NCBI GenBank assembly: GCA_902557585.1
Contig: CACEBA010000005.1
Coordinates: 1-34,268, forward strand
Origin: an uncultured Pelagibacteraceae bacterium
GTDB taxonomy: Bacteria > Pseudomonadota > Alphaproteobacteria > Pelagibacterales > Pelagibacteraceae
DNA: 34,268 nt
Reading direction: 5' to 3'
Numbering within the stretch: the stretch's first letter is position 1; each line of letters opens with the position of its first letter. The translations under genes and the position numbers were made by a program. Of this stretch, positions 7,806 through 16,498 are shown piece after piece. Below the pieces are notes generated by a model. That model was not told the origin of the DNA and made no database searches. It saw only the letters and a program-made list of their open reading frames with translations.

Positions 7806-10340
7806 TTATTGATTTCTAATCAAAGGGTAAACTTTTGGATTTAGATATTTTAGATTAGTTAACATAATCAATAACAAGGTTACAAAACCAATTGAAAAAC
7901 CCAAGTAAATTAAAACTTTAAAATCAAACATCCATACAAGTTCGAAGATATTTTCCATAATAAATTTTGAACCGATTACTGCAAAGAATATTGCAATCAG
8001 TATGACTGATTTAAATATAATGATAAATTCTATTAGTGATGAGAGGATTATTTCTTTTTTTGAAAAGCCTAGGATTTTAAAAACTAAGTTTTGATACTCT
8101 TTAACCTTACCTTGAACCATAATTGCACTCGAAATAACAATTAAACCAATCACAATAGTTACAGCTGATATTAAAGTAACAGCAATGAATACTTTATTTA
8201 GAACAGCTGTTACTTTAGTTAAATAATCAGCAATTTTAATCATTGATAAGCTAGGCATAACTTCTAACATTTCAGTTTCATCAAACTTGTCAGAGTTAAA
8301 TTTTGCTGTTGCTAAATATTCATGAGGAATTTTTTGAGCAAATTGAGGATTAAACAGCATAGCAAAATTAATACTGAGATCACGGTAATCTACTTCTCTA
8401 AAATTAATTACCTCTCCATCAATTTCACGTCCATAAATGTTTAAAGTAAATACATCACCTAATTGGATATTAAAATCATTTGCAACTTTAGCGTCTAACG
8501 ATATTTGTAACTGATCTGGCTTAGATAAATCCCACCATTCTCCCTCTAAGATTGGATTATCTTTTGGAATATCCTCTACCCAGGATGATCTTCGTTCACT
8601 TCCAATCACCCAGTAACTATCATTATCAGGTTTGATATATGTATTAGGATCAACACCGTTAATTTTTACAATACCAGACGATACCATTGGTACTATTTCA
8701 ATATTTGCATCTTTATCCATATTTAAAATACCTTGCTCAAATTTTTCACGCTCTCCTTTTTGAATACCAACAAAAAAATAATCAGGTGCAATATCAGGGA
8801 TAGATTTAGCAATTTCTCTTTGAAAGTTAGTGCCCACTAAAGCGAGAGTTAACAATAATGTAACGCCTAAACCTAGAGACATTACAGTAATAGGAGTAAT
8901 ACTTTTTGTTTGAGTAATATTTTTAATTGAGACTTTTAGTGAAACAATTGAACTTAATTTAAATTTTTTTAGAAAAAAAATAATTAATTTTGAAAGTAAG
9001 AAAAAAACTATTAAACACACAAAAAAAGCAAAAAAATATCCCAAACTATAGGTTGGCTGTTCAGATCCAATTGTAAATAATAAAATTAAAGTAGATAATA
9101 AAATAAAACTTACAGCGACCGATTTTTTTGAATAATAAAATTGGAGATTTTGAAATACATTTCTAAACAAATTAGAAGCTTTTACCTGATCAATAGAACT
9201 TATTGTTGGTATAGAAAAAATCATAAGGACTAGTAATCCAACCAAAAATATTTTTAAAAAATTCAAAAATGAAAAAACTGGATAAACATTTAATCCTAAT
9301 CCATCAGACAAGTATTTATCTGCTATGGGAACAATCAAGAAACTTGAACCATATGAAATTACAGTAATAACAAACAGCAAAATAAATAATTGCATATAAT
9401 AAATTGTTTTTATATTTCCTGAATAAAATCCAACTGCTTTTCTGACAGCAATTGACATATTGTTTTGATTGATAAAAGACAACAAAGTATTTGCAATTCC
9501 AATTCCAGCGATCAACATTGCGCTTATAGATACGAGAGATAAAAATTGAGAAAAATTATTAATAATTCTTTTTATACCGCTTGCTGAATTTTCAGGATAT
9601 CTGAGTTTTACTTTTTGATCTTTTTTGAAAATGTTTTCAATTTTTCTTTCTATTTGTTCTGGATCATCATCATTATTAAATTTTACTTTATATTCATAAT
9701 TTAAAAAACTTCCTATTCCATTTAGTTTTAGTATTTCTAAAGTTTGTTTGCCAGCTAGGGCCCAATCACCAAATGCAACAAATCCACTTACATCTGGTAC
9801 TGACTTAATAATTCCAATAACAGTAAAGTTTTGGTCTTGAACTTTAACTTGCTCGTTAATCTTTATATTAAGTGTTTTTGATAAACTTTCGTTAATTAAA
9901 ATTGTATTTGGCTCTTTTTGCATTCTTTCATAAGCTTCGATCGGCTCATAATTAACTTCACCATAAAGTGGATATTTTTCATCCACAGTTTTAATTCTTG
10001 TAAATAGTGATTTATTCTTCTGTCTTCCAGTTGTTGAGAGCATCGTACTAAATTCAATCATTTGCGATACTGTTGCAAACTCTTTGACTTGATTCACCAA
10101 ATCTAAGTTTCCTTGATTACGATTGTAATCAATTTCTAAATCTCCACCTAATAATGCTTTTGCATTATCATTTAGCTCTTTTTTTAAACTATCTTCGATT
10201 GTGAAAATAGCACTTAAAATAAAAAGGCTAATAAACAGAGTTATAATGATACTTGAGATTTTATGATAATTTCTACTCAAATCTTTTAAAGCATATTTGA
10301 GTATTAAATTAAATTCTGAAGAGTTATTTGATTTTTCCAT
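7806..10340 (-). CDS. ABC transporter permease, FtsX/YbbP-like
   Basis: This large permease (844 residues from the ATG at 10340, [10 protein letters not shown]) has two FtsX/MacB-type membrane cores and two large periplasmic domains. An N-terminal helix is near residues 25-50. Three helices around SAMLIAGIGIANTLLSF, then two more, separate the first periplasmic part. A further set of helices follows, and a C-terminal core begins near VFIAVTLISAVTIVIG. A longer start at 10388 would overlap the ATPase gene by 65 bases; the chosen start overlaps it by 17. Size and partners match E. coli YbbP, which sits with YbbA and TesA just as here. The substrate is unknown; lipid or lipoprotein handling is typical. 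Confidence 0.9.
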   Translation of the reverse strand: MEKSNNSSEFNLILKYALKDLSRNYHKISSIIITLFISLFILSAIFTIEDSLKKELNDNAKALLGGDLEIDYNRNQGNLDLVNQVKEFATVSQMIEFSTMLSTTGRQKNKSLFTRIKTVDEKYPLYGEVNYEPIEAYERMQKEPNTILINESLSKTLNIKINEQVKVQDQNFTVIGIIKSVPDVSGFVAFGDWALAGKQTLEILKLNGIGSFLNYEYKVKFNNDDDPEQIERKIENIFKKDQKVKLRYPENSASGIKRIINNFSQFLSLVSISAMLIAGIGIANTLLSFINQNNMSIAVRKAVGFYSGNIKTIYYMQLFILLFVITVISYGSSFLIVPIADKYLSDGLGLNVYPVFSFLNFLKIFLVGLLVLMIFSIPTISSIDQVKASNLFRNVFQNLQFYYSKKSVAVSFILLSTLILLFTIGSEQPTYSLGYFFAFFVCLIVFFLLSKLIIFFLKKFKLSSIVSLKVSIKNITQTKSITPITVMSLGLGVTLLLTLALVGTNFQREIAKSIPDIAPDYFFVGIQKGEREKFEQGILNMDKDANIEIVPMVSSGIVKINGVDPNTYIKPDNDSYWVIGSERRSSWVEDIPKDNPILEGEWWDLSKPDQLQISLDAKVANDFNIQLGDVFTLNIYGREIDGEVINFREVDYRDLSINFAMLFNPQFAQKIPHEYLATAKFNSDKFDETEMLEVMPSLSMIKIADYLTKVTAVLNKVFIAVTLISAVTIVIGLIVISSAIMVQGKVKEYQNLVFKILGFSKKEIILSSLIEFIIIFKSVILIAIFFAVIGSKFIMENIFELVWMFDFKVLIYLGFSIGFVTLLLIMLTNLKYLNPKVYPLIRNQ

Positions 10341-10989
10341 CTTTAATTTTAATTTTTCTTTTTGCTTTATCAGCAAGCTTGGGATCATGAGTTACCATAA
10401 TTAAAGAAGAACCTTCTTCTTTCACATATTTAAACAATATATTTGAAATCAATGTAGAGTTTTCAGTATCTAAATTACCAGTTGGTTCATCAGCTAAAAT
10501 CAATTCAGGTTTCATAGCAATTGCTCTTGCTATGGCTACCCTTTGCTGTTCCCCACCAGATAGTTGACTTGGAAGATTATTAAAACGATGTTTTAAACCA
10601 AAACGATCTAATAAAATCTTTGCCTCTTTTTCAGGATTTTTTAATTCATTTAGTTCAAGTGTTAAAGCAACGTTTTCAACTGCTGTATAATTTGGGATTA
10701 AATAAAAAGATTGAAATACAATTCCAATATTTTTCTTTCTAATTTCTGATACTTCATCCTCATTAAGGCTTGTAATTTCTTGATTTTGGAAAATAATCTT
10801 TCCAGTGGTTGGCTTCTCTAATCCACCAATAAGCATTATTAAACTAGTTTTTCCTGAACCACTTTCACCAACAACTGTAACAGTTTCTTTTTTCTTAATA
10901 TTTAAATCTATATTCTTTAAAACTCTGATATTATCTTTACCAGTTTGGTATTTAAGATTTATTTTTTTTAATCTTAGCAGTGTAGACAT
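10324..10989 (-). CDS. ABC transporter ATP-binding protein, YbbA/LolD-like
   Basis: The 221-residue ATPase starts at the ATG 10989 ([12 protein letters not shown]); the open frame extends further back but only through the tesA coding region. Motifs are Walker A GESGSGKT (41-48), a Q-loop in [13 protein letters not shown], the signature [14 protein letters not shown], Walker [13 protein letters not shown], and the H-loop VTHD. It works with the FtsX-like permease encoded downstream on the same strand. Its start codon overlaps that of the divergent tesA-like gene by two bases (CATG at 10987-10990). Confidence 0.94.
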   Translation of the reverse strand: MSTLLRLKKINLKYQTGKDNIRVLKNIDLNIKKKETVTVVGESGSGKTSLIMLIGGLEKPTTGKIIFQNQEITSLNEDEVSEIRKKNIGIVFQSFYLIPNYTAVENVALTLELNELKNPEKEAKILLDRFGLKHRFNNLPSQLSGGEQQRVAIARAIAMKPELILADEPTGNLDTENSTLISNILFKYVKEEGSSLIMVTHDPKLADKAKRKIKIKDGKIK

Positions 10990-11611
10990 GTATAAAAGTT
11001 TATTTATAAAAATTTTGCTAATCTTTCTAGTGCACATAAATGCAAGTGCAATAGAAAAGGTAGTGTTATTTGGAGACAGCTTAATGGCTGGGTATGGTTT
11101 ACCCAAAGAACATCATTTATCCTTAGTTTTAGAGAATAATCTAAAACAAGATGGATTTGATATTCAAGTTATAAATGGAAGTGTTTCTGGCAGTACATCT
11201 TCAGGTGGATTAAATAGGGCAGAGTGGAGTTTGTCAGCGCCAGGAATAGATCTTATCATTTTAGGAATGGGAGCAAATGATATGCTAAGAGGAATCCAAC
11301 CAGATGAAACAAAAAAAAATTTAGAACAAATAATAGAAATTGCAAAAAAGAAAGAAATTGAAATAGTTTTAGCTGGAATGATTGCCCCAACAACGCATGG
11401 AATAAAATATAAGAAAGACTTTGATGCCATCTATCCAAAATTATCTAAAAAGTATAATTTACAATTCATACCTTTTCTTTTAGAGGGTGTGGCACTTAAT
11501 CCAAGTTTAAATCAACAGGACGGAATACATCCCAACAAACAAGGTACAATAAAAATAAGTGAAAATATTAAAAAAAGTATTATGGATATTTTAGAAAAAA
11601 AAAAAAATTAA
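10988..11611 (+). CDS. tesA: TesA-like GDSL esterase / lysophospholipase, exported
   Basis: The ATG at 10988 gives 207 residues with a clear signal peptide ([21 protein letters not shown]). The GDSL/SGNH blocks are all there: block I VVLFGDSLMAGYG with nucleophile Ser31, the block II glycine in NGSVSGST, block III GANDM, and block V DGIHPN with the Asp/His pair. TesA hydrolyses acyl-CoA thioesters and lysophospholipids in the periplasm. The divergent pairing with YbbA/YbbP-type ABC genes is the same as in E. coli. The start codon shares bases with the divergent ATPase start, so each mRNA must begin within or at the edge of the other gene, or be leaderless. Confidence 0.92.
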   Translation: MYKSLFIKILLIFLVHINASAIEKVVLFGDSLMAGYGLPKEHHLSLVLENNLKQDGFDIQVINGSVSGSTSSGGLNRAEWSLSAPGIDLIILGMGANDMLRGIQPDETKKNLEQIIEIAKKKEIEIVLAGMIAPTTHGIKYKKDFDAIYPKLSKKYNLQFIPFLLEGVALNPSLNQQDGIHPNKQGTIKISENIKKSIMDILEKKKN

Positions 11612-11660
11612 ATTTATGATTTTATAGATTTATTGTTTACTAATTATTTTTTATTTATAT

Positions 11661-12659
11661 ATGGATAAGATACCTTATCATCATTTACCAGATGGCACTT
11701 TTAGAAACCCTCAAGGTTCCCCTAAAGTTGATCGGAATTTTAAATGGTCTTTTAAAGTGTTTAATAAAGAAAAAAAGAAACTTGATATGACTGTTCCAAA
11801 GGATCACGTCGTAAGCAAGGAGCAAGTATTATCTGATCTCGAAAAATGTAAAGATGGTGATTATATTGGATGGATAGGTCATGCAACTTTTCTGATAAAA
11901 TTAGGAAATACAACAATTATAACTGACCCTGTCTTTTCTAAAAATGCAGGACCATTAATATTTGGTCCTAAACGTTTTACCGAACCAGCTTTAAACTTAA
12001 AAGAAATACCTCCTGTAGATATTTTTTTACTAACTCATAATCATTATGATCATCAAGATATGATGACTATCAGAAGATTCCCTTTCAAAAATGCCAAAGT
12101 AATGGTTCCTTTGAAGCTAGGTAAGTATTTTAACAGAAATGGGTACAGTGATGTTAATGAAATGGATTGGTATGAAGAAATTGCTATTAATGACAAAATG
12201 AAAATAACGTTTCTTCCAGCAGTTCATTGGTCTAAACGCAGTTTAACGGATACCAATAAAACACTTTGGGGTAATTTTTTGATTGAATATAAAGACAAAA
12301 AGTTTTTATTTGCATGTGATACTGGGGTTGGAAATATTTATAAAGACATAGGTGATAAATATGGCCCAATTGATATTACCTTTATCAATATCGGAGCATA
12401 TAATTTTTATCCAATCGTGCCCTATAAGGATAAGTCCACATATCACACGAATCCAGAGGAAGCTCTTGAAGTTTGCAAAGATTTAAGGAGCAAAAAAATT
12501 ATTGGAATGCACTGGGGTACATTTGTATTATCATTAGAGCCAATTATGGAACCAAGAGACAGATTTAAGGATAATGCTGAAAAATTTGATTATAATAAAG
12601 AGGATGCACTTATTTTTAAAATTGGTCAAATCACTCCATTGAATGAAATTTTAAAATAA
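11661..12659 (+). CDS. Metallo-beta-lactamase-fold hydrolase (NAPE-PLD/UlaG-like)
   Basis: This 332-residue cytoplasmic protein (no signal peptide) has the zinc-binding motif THNHYDHQD, with H126, H128, D130 and H131. Further metal ligands appear in PAVHWSKR and FACDTGVG, and a terminal MHWGTF. The core begins with GHATFLIKLGNTTIITDPVF, as in the NAPE-phospholipase D / UlaG / RomA group. Family members cleave phosphodiesters or lactones; the substrate here cannot be told. It leads a plus-strand run (hydrolase, small secreted protein, TPR protein, SRAP) with short gaps. Confidence 0.9.
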   Translation: MDKIPYHHLPDGTFRNPQGSPKVDRNFKWSFKVFNKEKKKLDMTVPKDHVVSKEQVLSDLEKCKDGDYIGWIGHATFLIKLGNTTIITDPVFSKNAGPLIFGPKRFTEPALNLKEIPPVDIFLLTHNHYDHQDMMTIRRFPFKNAKVMVPLKLGKYFNRNGYSDVNEMDWYEEIAINDKMKITFLPAVHWSKRSLTDTNKTLWGNFLIEYKDKKFLFACDTGVGNIYKDIGDKYGPIDITFINIGAYNFYPIVPYKDKSTYHTNPEEALEVCKDLRSKKIIGMHWGTFVLSLEPIMEPRDRFKDNAEKFDYNKEDALIFKIGQITPLNEILK

Positions 12660-12664
12660 TATTT

Positions 12665-13117
12665 ATGAAATATTTAAGTTTAATAATAATTTTTTTTTTA
12701 ACTTCTAATGTTGAAGCAAATAATATTAATATTTCAGTTAATACTGACTTAGATCTTAATTGTAAGTTTGAAAAAGTTATTATTAAAAACTCAGAACACA
12801 ACTTTGTTACTTTTGCAAATAGTCAAATAGAAAGAGAAAATCTCAAAAGTTTAAAAATAATTGCAAAAAGTCCTGATATCTTAATTGTTGAGAATCTTTC
12901 GAAATTTATAAAAACAATTAACTTAGAGGTTAAAATAGTAAATAAAGATATAATTTTGTTTCAAGCATTCGACAGTGAAAGAAATTATTCAGAATCTGCA
13001 GTATATACTAAAAAAACAGGTGAATTAGTTCATGAAATTACTCGAAAAATAAATTCAGGTAGTAAAGAAAAGGATATTTCATTTTATAGTTGTATAAAAA
13101 ATAAGAAAGACACTTAA
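12665..13117 (+). CDS. Exported protein of unknown function (150 aa)
   Basis: The protein starts with a signal peptide (MKYLSLIIIFFLTSNVEA, cut near residue 19), so it is probably periplasmic. Two cysteines remain, C33 and C143, which could form a disulfide tying the ends together. Predicted content is alternating short hydrophobic and polar stretches, suggestive of beta strands. I do not recognise a family. The start is 5 bases after the hydrolase stop, so co-transcription is likely. Confidence 0.75.
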   Translation: MKYLSLIIIFFLTSNVEANNINISVNTDLDLNCKFEKVIIKNSEHNFVTFANSQIERENLKSLKIIAKSPDILIVENLSKFIKTINLEVKIVNKDIILFQAFDSERNYSESAVYTKKTGELVHEITRKINSGSKEKDISFYSCIKNKKDT

Positions 13118-13158
13118 GCTCAAAGACTCCAAAACCTTTTTTTGATAATAATTAAAAA

Positions 13159-13707
13159 ATGAAAAAATTTTTTTTAATATTTTTATTATATTTTATGTCA
13201 CAATTGAGTTCTTTAAGTGATGAAAGAGACAATAAACTAAATCAATTATTTATTGAGTTGAAAGTTAATCAGTCAAATGATGCATTTATTGTTGAACAAG
13301 AAATTTGGAAACTTTGGCGCACCCATCCAACTGACATGAAACTAACTGCAAGATTAGAAGAGGGTGCTCAATTTGTAAGAACCCAACAATTAAGCAAGGC
13401 AATAGAAATTTTTACCGAGGTAATAAAACTGGATCAAAATTGGGCTGAAGCATGGAATAAAAGAGCAACAGTTTTTTATATGATGGGAAAGTTTAAACAG
13501 TCACAAGAAGATATTGATAAAGTTTTAGCGCTAGAGGCTAGACATTTTGGTGCTTTGGCTGGACAGGGGTTAGTTAATATACAATTGAAAAATTATGAAA
13601 AAGCAATCCTAAGTTATCAGCAGGTAAAGGAAATATACCCTTCAATGCAATCACCAGAAATTATGATTAGAAAAATAGAAGAATTAATAAAACAACAAAC
13701 AATATAA
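13159..13707 (+). CDS. Exported tetratricopeptide-repeat protein
   Basis: This 182-residue protein has an N-terminal hydrophobic segment with a basic start (MKKFFLIFLLYFMSQLSSLSD), probably a signal peptide. About three TPR-like helix pairs follow: one around QLSKAIEIFTEVIKLD, one at AWNKRATVFYMMGKFKQSQE, and one at ALAGQGLVNIQLKNYEKAIL. TPRs mediate protein-protein contacts; the partner is unknown. It ends one base before the SRAP gene, so translation is coupled. Confidence 0.87.
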   Translation: MKKFFLIFLLYFMSQLSSLSDERDNKLNQLFIELKVNQSNDAFIVEQEIWKLWRTHPTDMKLTARLEEGAQFVRTQQLSKAIEIFTEVIKLDQNWAEAWNKRATVFYMMGKFKQSQEDIDKVLALEARHFGALAGQGLVNIQLKNYEKAILSYQQVKEIYPSMQSPEIMIRKIEELIKQQTI

Positions 13708-13708
13708 A

Positions 13709-14335
13709 ATGTGTGGAAGATACGTTGTAAAAAACCCAGTTACAAAAACTTCCTCTTTAGTAAAGTCGGCGATTCAAGTTGAGGATAAAGAAAATTATAA
13801 TGCTCACCCTTATCAAAAACTACCAGTCATAAAAAAATATAAAAACGGTAACACTTTAGAGGCTCTAAAGTGGGGAATGGTTCCTAGTTGGGCTAAAAAT
13901 AAAGAATTTAAAGCTTTGATAAATGCAAGATTAGAGACAATTGATGAAAAGGTTTCATTTAAAAAACTGATTAAAAATTATCGATGTGTTGCTGTTGCTG
14001 ATGGTTTTTATGAATGGAAGAGGGAAGAGAATGAAAAAACTCCTTATTATTTTGTTAGAAAAGATACTAATGTAATTTATTTTGCTGGTATTTTTGAAGG
14101 GGACCAATTTTGTTTAATTACAGAGGAAGCAAAAGAAAATATTAAAGAAATTCATCACCGTCAGCCAGTAATTCTCAATCAAGCAGATGTTAATCGTTAT
14201 TTAAATTTAGAGCTACAGGGTTCGGCCTTTTTGAATGAACGAAAAGTTCCAGATCTTATTTTTCATGAGATTTCAAAGGATGTTAATAAACCAACAAACA
14301 ATACAGCCTCATTGATACAAAAGATTTCTAGTTAA
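13709..14335 (+). CDS. SRAP-domain abasic-site DNA-protein crosslink protein (YedK/HMCES family)
   Basis: The protein begins MCGRYV, so Cys2 becomes N-terminal after methionine removal. In this family that cysteine forms a thiazolidine crosslink with abasic sites in single-stranded DNA. Other hallmarks are LKWGMVPSWA, the conserved INARLET, GFYEWK, and HHRQPVIL, which supplies the active-site His. The 208-residue length is normal. It protects abasic sites at replication forks. It converges on the RNA-helicase gene with three bases between the stop codons. Confidence 0.94.
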   Translation: MCGRYVVKNPVTKTSSLVKSAIQVEDKENYNAHPYQKLPVIKKYKNGNTLEALKWGMVPSWAKNKEFKALINARLETIDEKVSFKKLIKNYRCVAVADGFYEWKREENEKTPYYFVRKDTNVIYFAGIFEGDQFCLITEEAKENIKEIHHRQPVILNQADVNRYLNLELQGSAFLNERKVPDLIFHEISKDVNKPTNNTASLIQKISS

Positions 14336-14338
14336 ATT

Positions 14339-15805
14339 TTATCTTTTTTTATGCTTTTTAAATGAAAATTTTTTAGGTCTTTGTCTTTTTTTAAATTTTT
14401 TTCTTCCTTTAAAAGATGATCTTTTGTCGTCTTTTTCAACTACTTCATCTGATTTTTTACCAAAATATTTAGGATTATTGGTAAAGCCAAAAGATTTTTT
14501 CTTCTCTTTAAATTTTGATTTTTTATCTCCATCTTTTTTGAAAAATTTATTTTTTCCTTTGAAATTAGTTTTTTTATCCTCATTGTTTTTAAAGAACTTC
14601 TTTTTATCTCTGAAGCTACCTTTTTTGTTATCATTAAATTTTCTTTTTTTGTTAAATGGTGCCTTACCTTTTTTACCTCCCCTAAAACTTTTCTTTTGAT
14701 TTCTATCTCTTTGGGGTGGTTTGTAATTTGGATCTATTAATTTACTTATAGAATTCCACATGGATCGATCACTTGGAGTTAAAAACGTTAAAGCTAAACC
14801 CTCTTTACCCGCTCTACCGGTTCGTCCTATTCGATGAACATAATCTTCTGGAACTTGTGGTAAATCGTAATTAATAACATGTTTGATAACTGGTATATCT
14901 AATCCCCGTGCTGCAACATCGGTTGCAATTAAGATACGACAGTGTCCATTTCGAAATCCATTAATAACTCTGTCTCGTTTACTTTGTCTTAAGTTTCCGT
15001 GAATAGCATCAGCTTTATGACCATCATATTTTAGTCTTTTAACAATTTTATCAGCACCATGTTTAGTTTTAACAAATACTAAAATAGATCCACTTCTCTC
15101 AACTAGTTGATTGATTAATTCATGATATTTCTTGTCTTGTGAGACTTCAAATGTTTCTTGCTTAATTTTATCAATTGGGGCTGTTAAAGATCCAACAGAT
15201 ATTCTTTCTGGATTATTTAGATACCTTTGAGATATTTTTAATATGTTATTGGGTAAGGTTGCTGAAAATAATAATGTTTGATGTTCTTTTGGTACAAAAT
15301 TTAAAATCTGTTCTATTTGAGGAGTAAATCCCATATCAAGCATCCGATCAGTCTCATCTAGAACTAAATAATTAACTTTAGATAAATTTAAACTTTTTCT
15401 CTTTAAGTGATCATTAATTCTGCCAGGGGTTCCAACGATTATCCTTGCACGTTTGCTTAGCTTTCTAAGTTGCTTTTGCATACTCTCACCACCAATTAAA
15501 AGAGCATTACCAATTCCTATTTCTCTTACATTTAATTTTAAAACTGTTTCCATCACCTGTGTTGCAAGTTCTCTTGTAGGACAAACAATTAAGGCCATTG
15601 CCTGTTTATCTTTAATTAATTTATTAATCATTGGGACGGTATAGGCTAAAGTTTTACCTGTTCCGGTTTGAGCGGTTCCTAAAATATCTCTACCCTCAAG
15701 ACTTATTGGAATTGATTGACTTTGAATTGGAGTAGGAGTTTTAAAATCAGCAAGCTCAATTGACTTTTTAAGCTTATTTTCAATTTGTAAATCTGAGAAA
15801 TTCAT
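14339..15805 (-). CDS. DEAD-box RNA helicase, RhlE-like, with a DETD motif II
   Basis: The ATG at 15805 (MNFSDLQIENKL) gives 488 residues and starts right at the Q-motif region; the open frame upstream adds 22 residues unlike the family. Motifs are TPTPIQSQ, AQTGTGKT (motif I), PTRELA, GTPGR, motif II VLDETDRMLDMGF, SATLP, and HRIGRTGR. Motif II reads DETD rather than DEAD. The last 115 residues are almost all Lys/Arg/Phe/Asn with two approximate copies of a KFFKN-EDKK / KFFKK-GDKK unit. This is a basic RNA-binding tail typical of RhlE proteins. It remodels RNA in the cytoplasm, for example during ribosome assembly or in the cold. Confidence 0.93.
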   Translation of the reverse strand: MNFSDLQIENKLKKSIELADFKTPTPIQSQSIPISLEGRDILGTAQTGTGKTLAYTVPMINKLIKDKQAMALIVCPTRELATQVMETVLKLNVREIGIGNALLIGGESMQKQLRKLSKRARIIVGTPGRINDHLKRKSLNLSKVNYLVLDETDRMLDMGFTPQIEQILNFVPKEHQTLLFSATLPNNILKISQRYLNNPERISVGSLTAPIDKIKQETFEVSQDKKYHELINQLVERSGSILVFVKTKHGADKIVKRLKYDGHKADAIHGNLRQSKRDRVINGFRNGHCRILIATDVAARGLDIPVIKHVINYDLPQVPEDYVHRIGRTGRAGKEGLALTFLTPSDRSMWNSISKLIDPNYKPPQRDRNQKKSFRGGKKGKAPFNKKRKFNDNKKGSFRDKKKFFKNNEDKKTNFKGKNKFFKKDGDKKSKFKEKKKSFGFTNNPKYFGKKSDEVVEKDDKRSSFKGRKKFKKRQRPKKFSFKKHKKR

Positions 15806-15890
15806 TATGATGGAAAAGGTATATATTAAGTGTTTACGATGGATGCTTATATCTTTTTTAACCAAATACAATGAATAGTTTGATCAAGGA

Positions 15891-16376
15891 TTAATCTCTA
15901 AAGTTTACAAATTCTATAGGAATACCAATATCAATGGATTTTATTGCACTAATTGCTTCTTGAAGGTCATCTTTCTTTTTTCCATCCACTCTCAATTCAT
16001 CTCCTTGAATTTTTATTTGTATCTTTAGTTTAAGCTTTTTTATATCAGCAATAACTTTTTTAGCATTTTCTTGGCTAATACCCTCTTTTAATTCACTTAT
16101 TTGTCTTATAGATCCTCCAGAGGCGCTTTCCGAACTTTTCATACTAACTACCCTTGGATCTACTTTTCGTCTGATTAAATGAGTTTGTAATAATTCATTA
16201 ACTTGTCTTAATTTTAATTCATCAGGCGCAATAGTAGTAATTAATTTATCTTTTCGGTCTATTGAAATGTGTAAACCTTTAAAATCAAAGCGGTTGCTAA
16301 TTTCTCTTAAACAATTTGAAAGAGCGTTGTCAAATTCTTGGTGATTAATTTTACTAATTACATCAAATGAAGGCAT
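15891..16376 (-). CDS. yajQ: YajQ-family nucleotide-binding protein
   Basis: This 161-residue protein is typical for YajQ in length and ends. It starts MPSFDVISKINHQEFDNALSN (first 20 residues conserved in type), continues with RFDFKGLH and the VDPRVV region, and ends SIDIGIPIEFVNFRD. YajQ-type proteins bind cyclic di-GMP in some bacteria and nucleic acids or nucleotides in others; the role here is not known. It lies 85 bases upstream of the helicase gene on the same strand. Confidence 0.94.
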   Translation of the reverse strand: MPSFDVISKINHQEFDNALSNCLREISNRFDFKGLHISIDRKDKLITTIAPDELKLRQVNELLQTHLIRRKVDPRVVSMKSSESASGGSIRQISELKEGISQENAKKVIADIKKLKLKIQIKIQGDELRVDGKKKDDLQEAISAIKSIDIGIPIEFVNFRD

Positions 16377-16498
16377 AAGATCAATAATCTATTATATTAT
16401 TTATATTTTATTAAATAAATTTAATAAAGGACAAAAAGTACCAGTAATAATGGCGAATACATGGTTGTTATAAAATAAATTTTTAATATATTTAGGTT

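Noticed and set aside
10340..10388. Longer start for the FtsX-like permease
   Set aside because: It would overlap the ATPase gene by 65 bases; the ATG at 10340 gives a normal N-terminus and a short overlap.
10805..10987. N-terminal extension of the TesA-like esterase
   Set aside because: This part is antisense to the ATPase Walker A region; the signal peptide begins at the ATG at 10988.
14424..14699. 91-codon plus-strand frame rich in Phe and Leu opposite the helicase tail
   Set aside because: It is the complement of the Lys-rich tail of the RhlE-like helicase; Lys codons read backwards give Phe/Leu. No independent support.
16377..16498. Spacer between yajQ and rseP examined for an RNA gene or small ORF
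   Set aside because: Only a 7-codon frame near 16451 and A+T-rich promoter-like DNA; no hairpin or tRNA-like fold.
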